A DNA stretch of 64,000 bases from Cryobacterium sp. HLT2-28 (GTDB taxonomy: Bacteria > Actinomycetota > Actinomycetes > Actinomycetales > Microbacteriaceae), in contig NZ_SOFH01000009.1 in the NCBI RefSeq assembly GCF_004402495.1, positions 1 through 64,000 of the forward strand. Direction: 5' to 3'. This document shows, piece after piece, positions 16,436-27,618 of this stretch. The notes under the pieces are model-generated. The model was given only the letters and a program-made list of their open reading frames with translations. It made no database searches and was not told where the DNA came from. Every line of letters begins with the position of its first letter. Position 1 is the stretch's first letter. Position numbers and translations under genes: made by a program.

Positions 16436-18904
16436 CTAGATCTTCTCGATCGGCGCGATCTTGATCAGGAGCTTCTTCGCGCCCGCGGTGTCGAACTGCA
16501 CGTGCGCGATCCGTTTCGTTCCGTCGCCGGTGACCTGGTTGACCCGGCCGTCACCGAAGTCCACGTGGCGGATGCGGTCCCCCGCCGCCAGGGTCAGGTC
16601 GCCGTTGTCCCGCACCTGCGACACCCGGTTCGTCCACTCCGTCTTCGGCTTGGGCGCCGGCGGCAGCGCCTGAGGTTCGCCGCGTTTGGCGAACCCGCCG
16701 CCGAAACCGTCGCGGCGGGCGTTGAGCGCGCGCGGCTGGGTGCCGCCGCGGGAGTTCGCCATGCCGGGCGACTGCTTCCAGTCGATCAGGGCGACCGGGA
16801 TCTCCTGCAGGTAGCGGCTGGGCATGGCCACGTTGATGTCGCCGAACTGCGCGCGGGTCATCGCCAGCGACAGGTACAGTCGCTGCCTCGCCCGGGTGAT
16901 CCCCACGTAGAACAGCCGGCGCTCCTCGGCCGGGCCGCCGGGCTCGTTCGCCGACATCTGGTGCGGGAGCAGCCCCTCCTCGACGCCGGTGAGGAACACC
17001 GCCTCGTATTCGAGCCCCTTGGCAGTGTGCAGGGTCATCAGCGAGACCGTGCCGGAGGCGTCGTCGAGGTCGTCGGCCGCAGCGACGAGTGACACCTGGG
17101 TGAGGAAGTCGACGAGCCCCGAGTCGGGGTTCTCCTTGTTGAAGTCCTTGGTCTGGGCGACGAGTTCCTCGATGTTCTCGGCGCGCGCCTCGTCCTGCGG
17201 GTCGCGGCTGCCCCGGAGCAGGGTGAGCAGGCCGCTGCCGTCGAGCAGGAAGGTGAGCAGTTCGGAGACGTTCGCCTGGCCGGCCGGGTTGGCGGGGTCG
17301 ATCTTCAGCGCCGCCTCGTCGAGCAGGGCGGCGAGCTTCAGGATGGCCCCGGTCACCTTCGGCCCGAGTCCGAGCGACGCGCAGTCGCGCATGGCCTGGC
17401 GGAAACTGATCTGGTTGGCTTCGGCGAAGCTGGCGAGCCCGGTCTCGGTGGCCGGCCCGATCCCGCGCTTCGGGGTGTTCAGGATGCGGCGGAGTGCCAG
17501 CTCGTCGTTCGGGTTGGCGACCGAGATGAGGTAGGCCAGCGCATCCTTGATCTCGGCCCGCTCGTAAAACTTCGTGCCGCCGACCACCCGGTAGGGCACG
17601 GCGGAGCGCACGAGGATTTCTTCCAGCGCACGGGTCTGCGCGTTGGTGCGGTAGAACACGGCCATGTCCCGGTAGGCCATGCCTGCGGAGTGCAGCACCT
17701 CGATCTCGTCGGCCACGAACTGGGCCTCGTCATGGCCGGAGTAGGCGGTGAAGCCGACGATCTTCTCGCCGTCGCCGCCCGCGCTCCACAGTTTCTTGTC
17801 CTTGCGGTCGAAGTTATGGCCGATCACCGCGTTGGCGGCGGAGAGGATGTTCTGGGTGGACCGGTAGTTCTGTTCGAGCAGGATCACCTTGGTGCCGGGG
17901 AAGTCCCGCTCGAACTCGGTGATGTTACGGGTGTCGGCGCCGCGGAAGGCGTAGATCGACTGGTCCGAGTCGCCCACCACGGTGAGCGAGGCGCCGGGGA
18001 TGCCGCCGGTGGCGTCGCGCAGGTTGCGCACGTGCACTCCGGTGGCTTCCATCTCGTCGGCGAGTTCGGGTTCGACCGGACGGGTCAGCTCTCGCACGAG
18101 CGAGTACTGGGCGTGGTTCGTGTCCTGGTATTCGTCGACCAGGATGTGCCGGAACCGGCGCCGGTAGAGGGCGGCCACCTTGGGGAAGGCCCGGAACAGG
18201 TAGACCGTCTCCCCGATCAGGTCGTCGAAGTCGAGCGCGTTGGCGGCGCGGAGGCGCTGGGTGTACTGCCGGAAGATCTCGACGAACATGACCTCCTGCG
18301 GGTCGCTCATGTTCGCGTTGCGGGAGTAGGAGTCCACGTCGGCGAGCTCGTTCTTGAGCTTGGAGATCTTCGCGGACGCGTTGCCGGGGGTGAAGCCCAG
18401 GGTGTCGGCGTCGAGCGACTTGATGATGCGTTTGAGGGTGACTTTGGTGTCGGCGGAGTCGTAGATGCTGAAGCTGGCGGAGAGGCCGGCGTTCTCCGCC
18501 TCGCGGCGCAGGATCCGCACGCAGGAGGAGTGGAAGGTGGAGATCCACATTCCGTCGGCGCCCTGGCCGAGGATGGCCTTGACCCGGCCCTGCATCTCGG
18601 CGGCGGCCTTGTTGGTGAACGTGATCGCGAGGATCTGGCTCGGCCAGGCCTCGCGGGTCTCGAGCAGGCTGGCGATGCGCCGGGTGAGAACGCTCGTCTT
18701 GCCGGAGCCTGCCCCGGCGATGATCAGGAGGGCGGGGCCGCGGTATTCGACCGCCTCGCGCTGCTGGGGGTTGAGCCCCTCCAGCAGCGGGCTCTGGTAA
18801 CCGCCGGGCCGTTCGCCGTCGGGCCGTCGGCCGTCCATGATGATCGGCCCCCCGGTCGGGGCCTGGTGGGCGGGCGTGTTGTCCGGGTCGAAAAGCGTCA
18901 TCAT
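16436..18904 (-). CDS. pcrA: ATP-dependent DNA helicase UvrD/PcrA
   Basis: An 822-residue superfamily-1 helicase for nucleotide excision repair and replication restart. Motifs in order: AGAGSGKT (63-70), ILVDEYQDTNHAQ, VVGDSDQSIYAFRGAD, LLEQNYRST, LMTLHTAKGLEYEAVFLTG and GITRARQRLYLS. A C-terminal Tudor-like module (DRIRHVDFGDGRVNQVTGDG) matches the RNA-polymerase-binding tail of PcrA. I chose the ATG at 18904 (MMTLFDPDN) as the more homolog-like start; the GTG at 18961 would overlap the upstream phosphodiesterase stop as GTGA. Confidence 0.96.
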   Translation of the reverse strand: MMTLFDPDNTPAHQAPTGGPIIMDGRRPDGERPGGYQSPLLEGLNPQQREAVEYRGPALLIIAGAGSGKTSVLTRRIASLLETREAWPSQILAITFTNKAAAEMQGRVKAILGQGADGMWISTFHSSCVRILRREAENAGLSASFSIYDSADTKVTLKRIIKSLDADTLGFTPGNASAKISKLKNELADVDSYSRNANMSDPQEVMFVEIFRQYTQRLRAANALDFDDLIGETVYLFRAFPKVAALYRRRFRHILVDEYQDTNHAQYSLVRELTRPVEPELADEMEATGVHVRNLRDATGGIPGASLTVVGDSDQSIYAFRGADTRNITEFERDFPGTKVILLEQNYRSTQNILSAANAVIGHNFDRKDKKLWSAGGDGEKIVGFTAYSGHDEAQFVADEIEVLHSAGMAYRDMAVFYRTNAQTRALEEILVRSAVPYRVVGGTKFYERAEIKDALAYLISVANPNDELALRRILNTPKRGIGPATETGLASFAEANQISFRQAMRDCASLGLGPKVTGAILKLAALLDEAALKIDPANPAGQANVSELLTFLLDGSGLLTLLRGSRDPQDEARAENIEELVAQTKDFNKENPDSGLVDFLTQVSLVAAADDLDDASGTVSLMTLHTAKGLEYEAVFLTGVEEGLLPHQMSANEPGGPAEERRLFYVGITRARQRLYLSLAMTRAQFGDINVAMPSRYLQEIPVALIDWKQSPGMANSRGGTQPRALNARRDGFGGGFAKRGEPQALPPAPKPKTEWTNRVSQVRDNGDLTLAAGDRIRHVDFGDGRVNQVTGDGTKRIAHVQFDTAGAKKLLIKIAPIEKI

Positions 18905-18957
18905 CTCGCTGACAATCCTAGGCGCTGCATCTGACACCGGGCCGGGCGACGGGCCGG

Positions 18958-19974
18958 TCACTGCTCGGCAGCGAGCTCGTCCCGCACGGTGACGGCGAGG
19001 TCTGGGTGGTCGGCGAAGACCCCGTCGATCCCGGTTCCCATGATCGTGCGGAACTCACTCCGCCAGTCGCCGAAGTCTGCCCTGAACCGCCCGCGCCGGA
19101 ACGTCTTGGCGAGGAACCGGTTCTCGGGGCGGAGGGTCCAGCAGTAGATCTCCAGGTCGGCGGCGTGCGCGGCGTCGACCAGGTCGGATGCCCCGGAGAC
19201 GTGGCCGTCGGCATCCGTCTCGAGGATGAGAGATTTGGGCACGCTGATGCCGTCGACCTTGCCGCTCAGCGAGTAGAGTCCCTGCTCGGAAAGGAAGTCG
19301 GCGTAGTGCGGAGCCTTCGGCCCGTGGAGTGCGACCTCGTCGAAGGGCTTGCCGCGCGCCTCGAGCAGGAAGATCCGCTTGCCGTAGATGCCGCGGGCGT
19401 ACACCTTGTCGAGCAGGCTCTGTTCGAAGCTTTCGATCGTGAGCCGGCCGTCCCCGGCGTTCCAGCCCGCGGTGTTGACCTCAGCCGCGAACAGCTCGTC
19501 GAGGGGCAGGCCGATCGACTCGAAGTAGGAGGCGTGCTTGATCTCGGCGACGACGCCGATCGGGCGCCTGGCCCGGCCGGCGACCCGGTCGATGAGCTTG
19601 AAGACGTCCCGCAGCCGCAGCAGGGGGAACCGGTCGTCGAAGGTGGCGCTGGACTTGCGCAGCTCGGGCAGCCGTTCCCTGGCGCGCAGGGTGCGCAGCT
19701 CCGACCAGGTGAAGTCCTCGGTGAACCAGCCGGTGAGACGGATGCCGTCGATCACCTTCGTTGCGCGGCGACCCGCGAATTCCGGATGGTCGGCGACGTC
19801 GGTGGTGCCGGAGATCTCGTTCTCGTGCCGCACGATCAGCACGCCGTCGCGGGTCGCCACGATGTCGGGTTCGACGGCATCCGCCCCGAGGGCGACGGCC
19901 AGCTCATACGCGGCACGGGTGTGTTCCGGCCGGTACCCGCTCGCCCCGCGGTGGCCGATCACAATGGGGTGCAT
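18958..19974 (-). CDS. glycerophosphodiester phosphodiesterase
   Basis: A 338-residue GDPD-family TIM-barrel enzyme that hydrolyses glycerophosphodiesters to glycerol-3-phosphate and an alcohol. Active-site pattern: VIGHRGASGYRPEHT, DAVEPDIVATRDGVLIVRHE, and a C-terminal IYCWTLRPEN strand. There is no signal peptide, so it is cytoplasmic and unlike secreted GlpQ. I chose the ATG at 19974, which starts just before the first barrel strand. A glpD gene lies about 8 kb away and would use the product. Confidence 0.92.
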   Translation of the reverse strand: MHPIVIGHRGASGYRPEHTRAAYELAVALGADAVEPDIVATRDGVLIVRHENEISGTTDVADHPEFAGRRATKVIDGIRLTGWFTEDFTWSELRTLRARERLPELRKSSATFDDRFPLLRLRDVFKLIDRVAGRARRPIGVVAEIKHASYFESIGLPLDELFAAEVNTAGWNAGDGRLTIESFEQSLLDKVYARGIYGKRIFLLEARGKPFDEVALHGPKAPHYADFLSEQGLYSLSGKVDGISVPKSLILETDADGHVSGASDLVDAAHAADLEIYCWTLRPENRFLAKTFRRGRFRADFGDWRSEFRTIMGTGIDGVFADHPDLAVTVRDELAAEQ

Positions 19975-20012
19975 GTGCCCAGAGTACGCGCGCAACTGCC
20001 AGACTCGAGGCG

Positions 20013-20543
20013 ATGACACCCTGGATCGCACCTGCCGCGCGGCCGACCGCGTGGGGAAACGCGCGCGCCCGCTTCCTCGTCGGCCTGGCCCTGATCATGC
20101 TCGGCGTCGCCGCGACGGTCTTCACCAGCACCTACAGCATGTTCTTCCTCCTGATCGGGCCTTCGCTTCATCTGCTCGGCTGGCTGGTGATGCCGGGGGC
20201 GCTCTGGCGCCGCCTGGTCGTGCTGCTGCCGTGTCTCCTGGCCGGCCTCACCCTGCTCGGCGGGCCCGATTTCGCCGGCGCCTTCGCCGTGCTCCTGGCC
20301 GGCTGGCTGCTCGTTCGGCACCGGCCGCTGCCGAGCTACCTGGTGTTGGTGTTGCCGATCGGCGTGAGCTTCCTGATCAAGGCGTTCCTGCACGGCTACG
20401 CGCAGAACTGGGTCGGCGACCTCGTGGGCACGGCCACCGTGATCGCATCCGCGTGGCTGGCCTGGTGGATCGCCGGCCGGCTGGACGTCGAGGCCGGTCA
20501 GGTCGCAGAAACAACTCGGCAGATACCCAGCAGATCTGAATAG
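20013..20543 (+). CDS. hypothetical membrane protein, five helices
   Basis: 176 residues. After a 25-residue N-terminus (WIAPAARPTAWGNARAR) there are five hydrophobic segments with short basic turns; the last ends in WWIAGRLDVEAGQ. I do not recognise a family. The ATG at 20013 is the first start after the divergent phosphodiesterase gene. The two genes share a 38-base gap that must hold both promoters or start signals. Confidence 0.7.
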   Translation: MTPWIAPAARPTAWGNARARFLVGLALIMLGVAATVFTSTYSMFFLLIGPSLHLLGWLVMPGALWRRLVVLLPCLLAGLTLLGGPDFAGAFAVLLAGWLLVRHRPLPSYLVLVLPIGVSFLIKAFLHGYAQNWVGDLVGTATVIASAWLAWWIAGRLDVEAGQVAETTRQIPSRSE

Positions 20544-20611
20544 ACTTTCCCCAGTCACCAGCACCGTTCGGCGCTGGCCGCAACCTCAGTCGATTGTGAG
20601 TTACGAAAACC

Positions 20612-21421
20612 ATGGCATCCTCCAACCCCGCATTCTCCCGAAACGCCGCGTTCGGCGCTCCTGGCGCCGTTGCAGCGGGCAAGGTGCTTTCCGACAGCGA
20701 CCTCCAGGGCATGTTCAACGCCCCGTCCGCCGGCTCGCAGGACACCGACCGGATGAGCTACGAAGACACCATCGTCAAGACCGTCCTCAGCTTCGCCCTG
20801 CTGCTCACTGCGGCCGTGGGCGCTTGGCTCCTGACTCCGTCCCTGCCATTCCTGCCGTTCCTCGGCATGATCGTCGGCCTCGTGCTCGGACTGGTGAACA
20901 CCTTCAAGAAGGAGCCGTCCCCGGCGCTGATCCTCTCCTACGCGGTGGCCGAAGGCCTCTTCGTCGGCGGTATCTCTCAGATCTTCGACCAGCGCTTCTC
21001 TGGCGTCGTCGTGCAGGCCGTGCTGGCCACGCTCGTCGTCGTCGGTGTGACTCTCGCGCTGTTCGCCAACGGCAAGGTGCGCGCGTCGAAGAAGGCCACC
21101 AAGGTCTTCCTGGTCGCCATGGTCGGCTACCTGGTGTTCTCCCTGGTCAACTTCGGCCTGGTCGCGTTCGGCGCGATCGACAGCCCCTTCGGCCTCAGTA
21201 GCTCCGTGACGATCTTTGGCATCAAGCTCGGCCTCATCATCGGCGTCCTCGCCGTGCTGATGGCCGCGTACTCGCTGGTCCTCGACTTCGACTTCATCCA
21301 GCGCGGCGTCAACAACCGGGCTCCCCGCAAATTCGGCTGGTCGGGTGCCTTCGGCATCATGGTCACCGTCGTCTGGCTCTACGTGGAGTTGCTGCGCATC
21401 TTCGCGCTCGCCCGCGACTAG
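20612..21421 (+). CDS. Bax inhibitor-1/YccA family membrane protein
   Basis: A 269-residue protein with a 65-residue hydrophilic N-terminus (MASSNPAFSRNAAFG...GMFNAP) and seven membrane helices. The pattern of conserved acidic and basic residues in the last two helices (VLDFDFIQRGVNNRAPRKFGW) is typical of the bacterial YccA/BI-1 branch. Family members act as pH-sensitive Ca2+ leak channels in some bacteria; a role here is inference. A strong terminator follows the stop. Confidence 0.92.
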   Translation: MASSNPAFSRNAAFGAPGAVAAGKVLSDSDLQGMFNAPSAGSQDTDRMSYEDTIVKTVLSFALLLTAAVGAWLLTPSLPFLPFLGMIVGLVLGLVNTFKKEPSPALILSYAVAEGLFVGGISQIFDQRFSGVVVQAVLATLVVVGVTLALFANGKVRASKKATKVFLVAMVGYLVFSLVNFGLVAFGAIDSPFGLSSSVTIFGIKLGLIIGVLAVLMAAYSLVLDFDFIQRGVNNRAPRKFGWSGAFGIMVTVVWLYVELLRIFALARD

Positions 21422-21436
21422 CACGACACGAATACA

Positions 21437-21466
21437 GGAAGGGCCTCCCCTCGGGGCGGCCCTTCC
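21437..21466 (+). terminator. hairpin terminator after the Bax-inhibitor-like gene
   Basis: A perfect nine-base stem (ggaagggcc, 21437-21445, pairing with 21458-21466) around a 12-base loop, 15 bases past the stop. No T run follows. It also sits at the 3' end of the convergent minus-strand gene ending at 21489, so it may serve both. Confidence 0.75.
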
Positions 21467-21488
21467 GCATTCCGGCGGTCAGGTCCCG

Positions 21489-21914
21489 TCAGCTCCCACC
21501 CTGGCCGTACCTGCGGTTTCCGACGCCGATGATCGCCTCGGGGGGGATATTGTGCGTGGCTCGCCATCTGTCGAACTGGTTCGTGGTTCGGAGCGGAACG
21601 AGGCCGTCGCTGGGATACCCGGCCTGGTCAAGCTCGGCGGCGACGCGGCGCCCGAAGATGTCTACCCGGTGAACGGCCACGAACAGGGCGATCAACGCGG
21701 GGGCCACCACCAGCAGGGCGACGATCAGGAGCGAGTTGACGCTCGACCCGGCCAGCGCGGGAATGGCGATCGCCATCAGCAGCAGCGCGACGGGCAGCGC
21801 TATCGCAGATCGCACGAAGAAGAGCCAGACCGGGTAGTACTGGCGGCAGAACCCTTCGCCGATTCGTGGTCCCCACGCTGCGGTCATTCGTCGTGCGCCC
21901 GGCGTTCCCGGCAT
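21489..21914 (-). CDS. hypothetical two-helix membrane protein
   Basis: 141 residues. Two membrane helices at about 36-58 and 61-83 (AIALPVALLLMAIAIPAL and LLIVALLVVAPALIALFVAV) are followed by a hydrophilic C-terminal domain (HRVDIFGRRVAAELDQAGY...ATHNIPPEAI). I do not recognise the family. The ATG at 21914 is chosen; the ATG at 21887 or a GTG at about 21929 are possible. The 205 bases between this gene and the next plus-strand gene show no further gene. Confidence 0.6.
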   Translation of the reverse strand: MPGTPGARRMTAAWGPRIGEGFCRQYYPVWLFFVRSAIALPVALLLMAIAIPALAGSSVNSLLIVALLVVAPALIALFVAVHRVDIFGRRVAAELDQAGYPSDGLVPLRTTNQFDRWRATHNIPPEAIIGVGNRRYGQGGS

Positions 21915-22119
21915 GTCGGTCGTCAACACTGCACCCTGTCTTCTGTGGTGTGGTCGGCCTCGGGTGCCCGTGCCGCGGATGGTCACGGCTGCCCGGCCGC
22001 TACCCAGAATATCGCCTGGGATCACGGCGGGGTTGCCCGGCGTAGGGCGGGCCTCGCCCATCGCCTGGATCGGGGGCAGACTCCACCGTGAGAACACCGA
22101 CCGACGAGGAGGCACACCC

Positions 22120-23348
22120 GTGTCGAAGGAACAGGATTTCGTCATCGTGGGGGCATCCCTCGCCGGGGCGTCAGCCGCGAAGGCGCTCCGCGACGAGGGC
22201 TTCACCGGCAGCATCCGTTTGCTCGGGGCCGAAGCCCACCATCCGTACATCCGTCCCCCGTTGTCCAAGGGTTTCCTCGCCGGCACGGCCGAGCGGGGCA
22301 CGGTCTTCGTCGAGGCGGACGACTGGTACGCGGCGAACCAGGTCGAATTCGGCCGTCCACCCGGGTGGTCGGACTCGACCCCCGGGAGCACCGCCTCACC
22401 CTTGACGGCGGCGAGACCCTCGCCTGGGACCGGCTGCTGCTGGCCACCGGATCGTCCCCGCGCCGGCTCGCGATTGCCGGTGCCGACCTCGCCGGGGTGC
22501 ATTACCTGCGCACCCTCGACGACTCGGAGACCCTCCGCGAACTGTTGGCCGGCGGAGGGAAGCGACTCGTCCTGATCGGCTCAGGCTGGATCGGCATGGA
22601 GGTCGCCGCGATCGCGCGCACGCTCGGCAACGACGTCGTCATCCTCGAGCGCGACCCGATCCCGCTCGCGAATGTGCTCGGCGACGAGCTCGGGCAGATG
22701 TTCGCCGACCTGCACCGCGAGCACGGGGTGACCCTGCGCACCTCCGTCGTCGTCGACAGCATCGCCGGCGCCGACGGCCGGCTGACCGGTGTGGTCCTGC
22801 AGGGAGGCGAGGTGGTGCCGGCGGACCTGGTCCTGGTCGGAGTCGGCGCCGTCCCGAACGTCGGCCTCGCCGAGGACGCCCGGCTGCAGGTCGAGAACGG
22901 GATCGTGGTGAACGAGAGCCTGCAGACGAGCCACCCCGACATTTACGCGGCCGGCGACGTCGCCAACGCGTACCACCCGATTGCGCGGATGCGGCTGCGC
23001 AGCGAACACTGGGCGAACGCTCTGCACGGCGGGCCGGCGGCGGCGCGCGCCATGCTCGGGCAGTCCGTGTCGTTCGACGCGATCCCGTACTTCTACACCG
23101 ACCAGTTCGACCTGGGGATGGAATACTCGGGATTCGGGCCGCTGACCCGGGGGGCTAACCTCGTCTTCCGCGGCGACCGCGGCAGCCGCGCCTTCATCGC
23201 GTTCTGGCTGGCCGGAGGCACCGTGGTCGCCGGGATGAACGTGAACGTGTGGGACGTGAATGAGGCCGTCCAGGCCCTCATCCGCCGCGGCGCCCCGGTC
23301 GACCCGGGCCGCCTGGCCGACGGATCGATCCCCCTCGAGGCCGTCTAA
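22120..23348 (+). pseudogene. ferredoxin-reductase-type FAD/NAD oxidoreductase, frameshifted
   Basis: The N-terminal part (GTG at 22120 with AGGAGG eight bases upstream) reads IVGASLAGASAAKALR and YIRPPLSKGFL up to NQVEF. After about 22350 the family sequence continues in another frame: VVGLDPREHRLTLDGGE, LLLATGSSPRRL, LIGSGWIGMEVAA, DIYAAGDVANAY, then a BphA4/CamA-like C-terminal domain to 23348. Adding one C after the ttc at 22348-22350 would join them (F-R-P-S-T-R-V-V) into about 409 residues. Either a recent mutation or a base-call error. It would shuttle electrons from NAD(P)H to a [2Fe-2S] ferredoxin; no ferredoxin or P450 lies nearby. Confidence 0.85.
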
Positions 23349-23378
23349 CCCCGGCTCGCTCGTCCCGAGCGGAAAGTT

Positions 23379-24964
<1,586 letters not shown>

Positions 24965-24968
<4 letters not shown>

Positions 24969-25408
24969 GAACGAGCCTCCGCGGTCGCTGCGGACACGTC
25001 GACGTCACGGCCGGCCAGGAACGCCTTCACCTCGCGCGCGACGCGCACCTCGAGGAAGAACGACAGGGTGGGGATGATGCCGCCGAGCGCGATCAGGAGG
25101 AAGCGCGGGAACGACCAGCGCATCAGGCTCCACAGCCGGAAGTCGGCGAACAGGTAGAGCACGTAGAACCAGCCGTGCACGATCAGGATCGCGGTGCTCA
25201 GGTTGAACGCGGTCACGCTCTCGCGCGGAACCAGGGCGAGGAGCCCGTTCGGTCCGCCCAGTTCGAGCTCGTACTGGAAGACGAATTTCAGGATGACTTC
25301 GACGCAGAGCAGCAGGAGGAAGACACCGGTGATGATCGACGAGACCTGGTAGAGCCGGAGCGCACCGGGGATGCTGGGGATGTCGGCGGGCTTGGGTTCA
25401 AGTGGCAT
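24965..25408 (-). CDS. DUF3817 family membrane protein
   Basis: A 147-residue protein with three membrane helices ([60 protein letters not shown]). [19 protein letters not shown] and [11 protein letters not shown] are DUF3817 hallmarks. Members often lie beside guaA in actinobacteria, as here. Function unknown. Ends with a four-base overlap on guaA and starts nine bases from the SURF1 stop, so it is part of the same operon. Confidence 0.88.
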
Positions 25409-25417
25409 GCGGCAATT

Positions 25418-26188
25418 CTATCGCGCCTCCGCGGCGTCGATGGCGGCCTGCTCCTCCTCACGCTCCCAGGCGTCCCGCACGAGACGGTACCAGAGGAACA
25501 CGGCGAAGCCGGCGAAGACCGCCCATTCGAGGGCGTAGAAGATGTTGAGCCAGTTGAGGGACGCGTCGGATCCCGGCTCAGGCGAGTCGATCACGAGCAG
25601 GCCGGTCGGGCTGGTGGAGTCCACGAGGTAACCCGCGTAGACGGACTGGTCGGTGAAGCCCGTCCACAGGTTGATCAGCGCGGCGGTCGACACCGTCGAC
25701 TGAGTGTGCGGGTCGCGCCCGTCTGCCGGAACGACCGGGGCCTCCGACGGAACGAAACGGCCGGTGAGGGTGAGCGGCTGCCCGGCGGGAAGGCCGGCCA
25801 GCGCCTCGATCACCTTGTCGGCCGCGGCCCGGTCGGCGGTCCAGCCGCGGGCCACCGGGATGTTCGCGGCATCCGTCGTGACGAACCGGCTGACCACCCA
25901 GAAGCCGCTGGCGCCCACGTTGAGCCGGTCACTGATCAGCTGGTCGTCGCCCGGCACGAAGGAACCGTCCACCGTCACCATCTGCCCGGTAGCCGCCTCG
26001 CGGGGCGGCCCGTCAGGATCCACGGTCTCGTCGAGCGGGCGCACGGTCTCCGTGCTGCGTTGGACGACCTGGCCGGAGGCGACGGCGCGTTCCAGCTGCC
26101 ATCGGCCGAGCAGGGCGAAGGCCGCCGCCACCGCGAGGGCGAGCAGCAGGGCAAGGATCCAGCGCGGCCGGAGCATCATTCTGATCAC
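25418..26188 (-). CDS. SURF1-family cytochrome oxidase assembly protein
   Basis: 256 residues. Two membrane helices flank a large extracytoplasmic domain: residues 8-28 (RWILALLLALAVAAAFALLG) and about 220-240 (FYALEWAVFAGFAVFLWYRL). GRWQLERA after the first helix is the SURF1 signature, and WVVSRFVTTDAANIPVARGW and GYLVDSTSPTGL follow. Known members help insert heme a into cytochrome c oxidase. The GTG start overlaps the antiporter stop as GTGA. Confidence 0.92.
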   Translation of the reverse strand: MIRMMLRPRWILALLLALAVAAAFALLGRWQLERAVASGQVVQRSTETVRPLDETVDPDGPPREAATGQMVTVDGSFVPGDDQLISDRLNVGASGFWVVSRFVTTDAANIPVARGWTADRAAADKVIEALAGLPAGQPLTLTGRFVPSEAPVVPADGRDPHTQSTVSTAALINLWTGFTDQSVYAGYLVDSTSPTGLLVIDSPEPGSDASLNWLNIFYALEWAVFAGFAVFLWYRLVRDAWEREEEQAAIDAAEAR

Positions 26189-27615
26189 GAGTAGTCTCCT
26201 GTGCCGGTGTCCCGGGGTGGTTTCGCTGCGGGGCCGGCCTCGGTGGTGAACCGCTCGGTCACGAAGTCGGCCATCGAGTCGGAGCCGGCGGATGCCGCCT
26301 CCGCGCCGGCGCGTTCGGTCATCCGTTTCACGGCGTGCTCGGTGTCAGTATCGGTGGGCTTGCCGCTGTCTCTCGTGACCGCCTCGACCAGGGCGATCTC
26401 CTCGTCGAGCATCGGGTTGCGGGCGGGCCGGGCGGCCGGTTTGGCCCGGCGCAGGCGACGGCCGACGGCCGCGCCGATCTTCTCCGAGTTCGCGGTGAAC
26501 AGCGGTCCGAGGATCGCCATCGTGAGCACATAGAGACCGGCGAACGGCTGCAGCCGCTGGTCGAGTCCCGCGCTCACCGACAGCGTCGCCAGGATCAGGG
26601 TGAACTCGCCGCGGTTGACGAAGATCGCGGCGGTGTTCAGCCCTTCCCTGGGGCCCATCCCGTGCAGCCTGGCCATCAACATGCCGGAGACCACACTGAG
26701 CACGAACGTCATCGCCACGGCCAGCAGCACGATCGTGATGACCGAGCCGAACTCGGCGACATTGAGGGCGAGGCCGAAGTTGAGGAAGAAGAAGGCGCCG
26801 AACACGTCGCGGAGGGGCACGGCGACGCGCTCGATCCGGCCGCGGTAGGTGCTGGCGCCGAGCACGACCCCGATCAGGAACGCGCCGATCGCATCCGTCA
26901 CCCCGATGATCTCGCCCACCCCGGCGAACAGCACCGCCAGACCGAAGAAGAGGATCGTGAAGAGCTCGTCGTCCTTGGTGCGCATCAGGCGGGAGACGAC
27001 CCGGCCGCCCCAGCGGGCGACGGAGAACATGACCACGAGGAAGAGGAACGCGATGCTCAACTGCAGCACGATCGGCCAGATCTCGGTCTTGCCGCTGAGA
27101 ACGACGGAGACGATCGCGAGGTAGACCGCGATGAAGATGTCGCCGACGACGGTCACCCCGAGGATCATCGGGGTTTCCTTGTTGGCCAGGCGGCGCAGTT
27201 CGATCAGGAGCTTGGTGATGATCGCGCTCGAGGAGGTGCCGGTCATCCCGGCGATCACGAGGGCCTCCCTGGTGCCCCAGCCGACCATCAGGCCGAACGC
27301 GAAGCCGAGACCCATGTTGATCAGAACGTAGGAGCCGCCGGAGATGAGCAGTTTTCCGGCGTCGCCGAAGAACGCCTCCTGGTCGAACTCGAGGCCGAGG
27401 CTGAACAGGAGCAGGATCAGCCCGAAGATGGCGATCAGCTCGATGTCCGCTGACTGGAAGTTCAGCGGGAACCAGCCGCTGTTCGGGCTGGCGAGCAGGC
27501 CGACGATCATGTAGATCGGGATCGACGGGAGCCCGATCAGTTTTCCGGCGCGCCCCAGGATGTAGGCGACGACGAGCAGGATGCCAAGAGTGATGAGGTC
27601 TTCGCCGAGGTTCAT
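26185..27615 (-). CDS. CPA2-family cation:proton antiporter
   Basis: A 476-residue integral membrane protein with about twelve helices and an 80-residue cytoplasmic tail. LGLEFDQEAFFGDAG, GTSSSAIITKLLIEL and GAFLIGVVLGAS are typical of the KefB/KhaA-like CPA2 branch. It lacks an internal TrkA-N/RCK domain; that function is in the separately encoded upstream protein. It should exchange K+ or Na+ for protons in pH and osmotic homeostasis. Four bases separate it from the regulatory subunit gene. Confidence 0.93.
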   Translation of the reverse strand: MNLGEDLITLGILLVVAYILGRAGKLIGLPSIPIYMIVGLLASPNSGWFPLNFQSADIELIAIFGLILLLFSLGLEFDQEAFFGDAGKLLISGGSYVLINMGLGFAFGLMVGWGTREALVIAGMTGTSSSAIITKLLIELRRLANKETPMILGVTVVGDIFIAVYLAIVSVVLSGKTEIWPIVLQLSIAFLFLVVMFSVARWGGRVVSRLMRTKDDELFTILFFGLAVLFAGVGEIIGVTDAIGAFLIGVVLGASTYRGRIERVAVPLRDVFGAFFFLNFGLALNVAEFGSVITIVLLAVAMTFVLSVVSGMLMARLHGMGPREGLNTAAIFVNRGEFTLILATLSVSAGLDQRLQPFAGLYVLTMAILGPLFTANSEKIGAAVGRRLRRAKPAARPARNPMLDEEIALVEAVTRDSGKPTDTDTEHAVKRMTERAGAEAASAGSDSMADFVTERFTTEAGPAAKPPRDTGTGDYS

Positions 27616-27618
27616 GGG

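Noticed and set aside
16372-16440. Hydrophobic reading AVGVLGIAILIVLLAR just past the uvrD stop on minus
   Set aside because: It looks like one membrane helix, but the frame has no start codon before it merges with the uvrD 3' end, so I cannot support a gene; it may be a fragment.
23357-23371. Six-base hairpin cgctcg/cgagcg between the flavoprotein gene and guaA
   Set aside because: Too short and without a T run to call a terminator, although the position would suit one.
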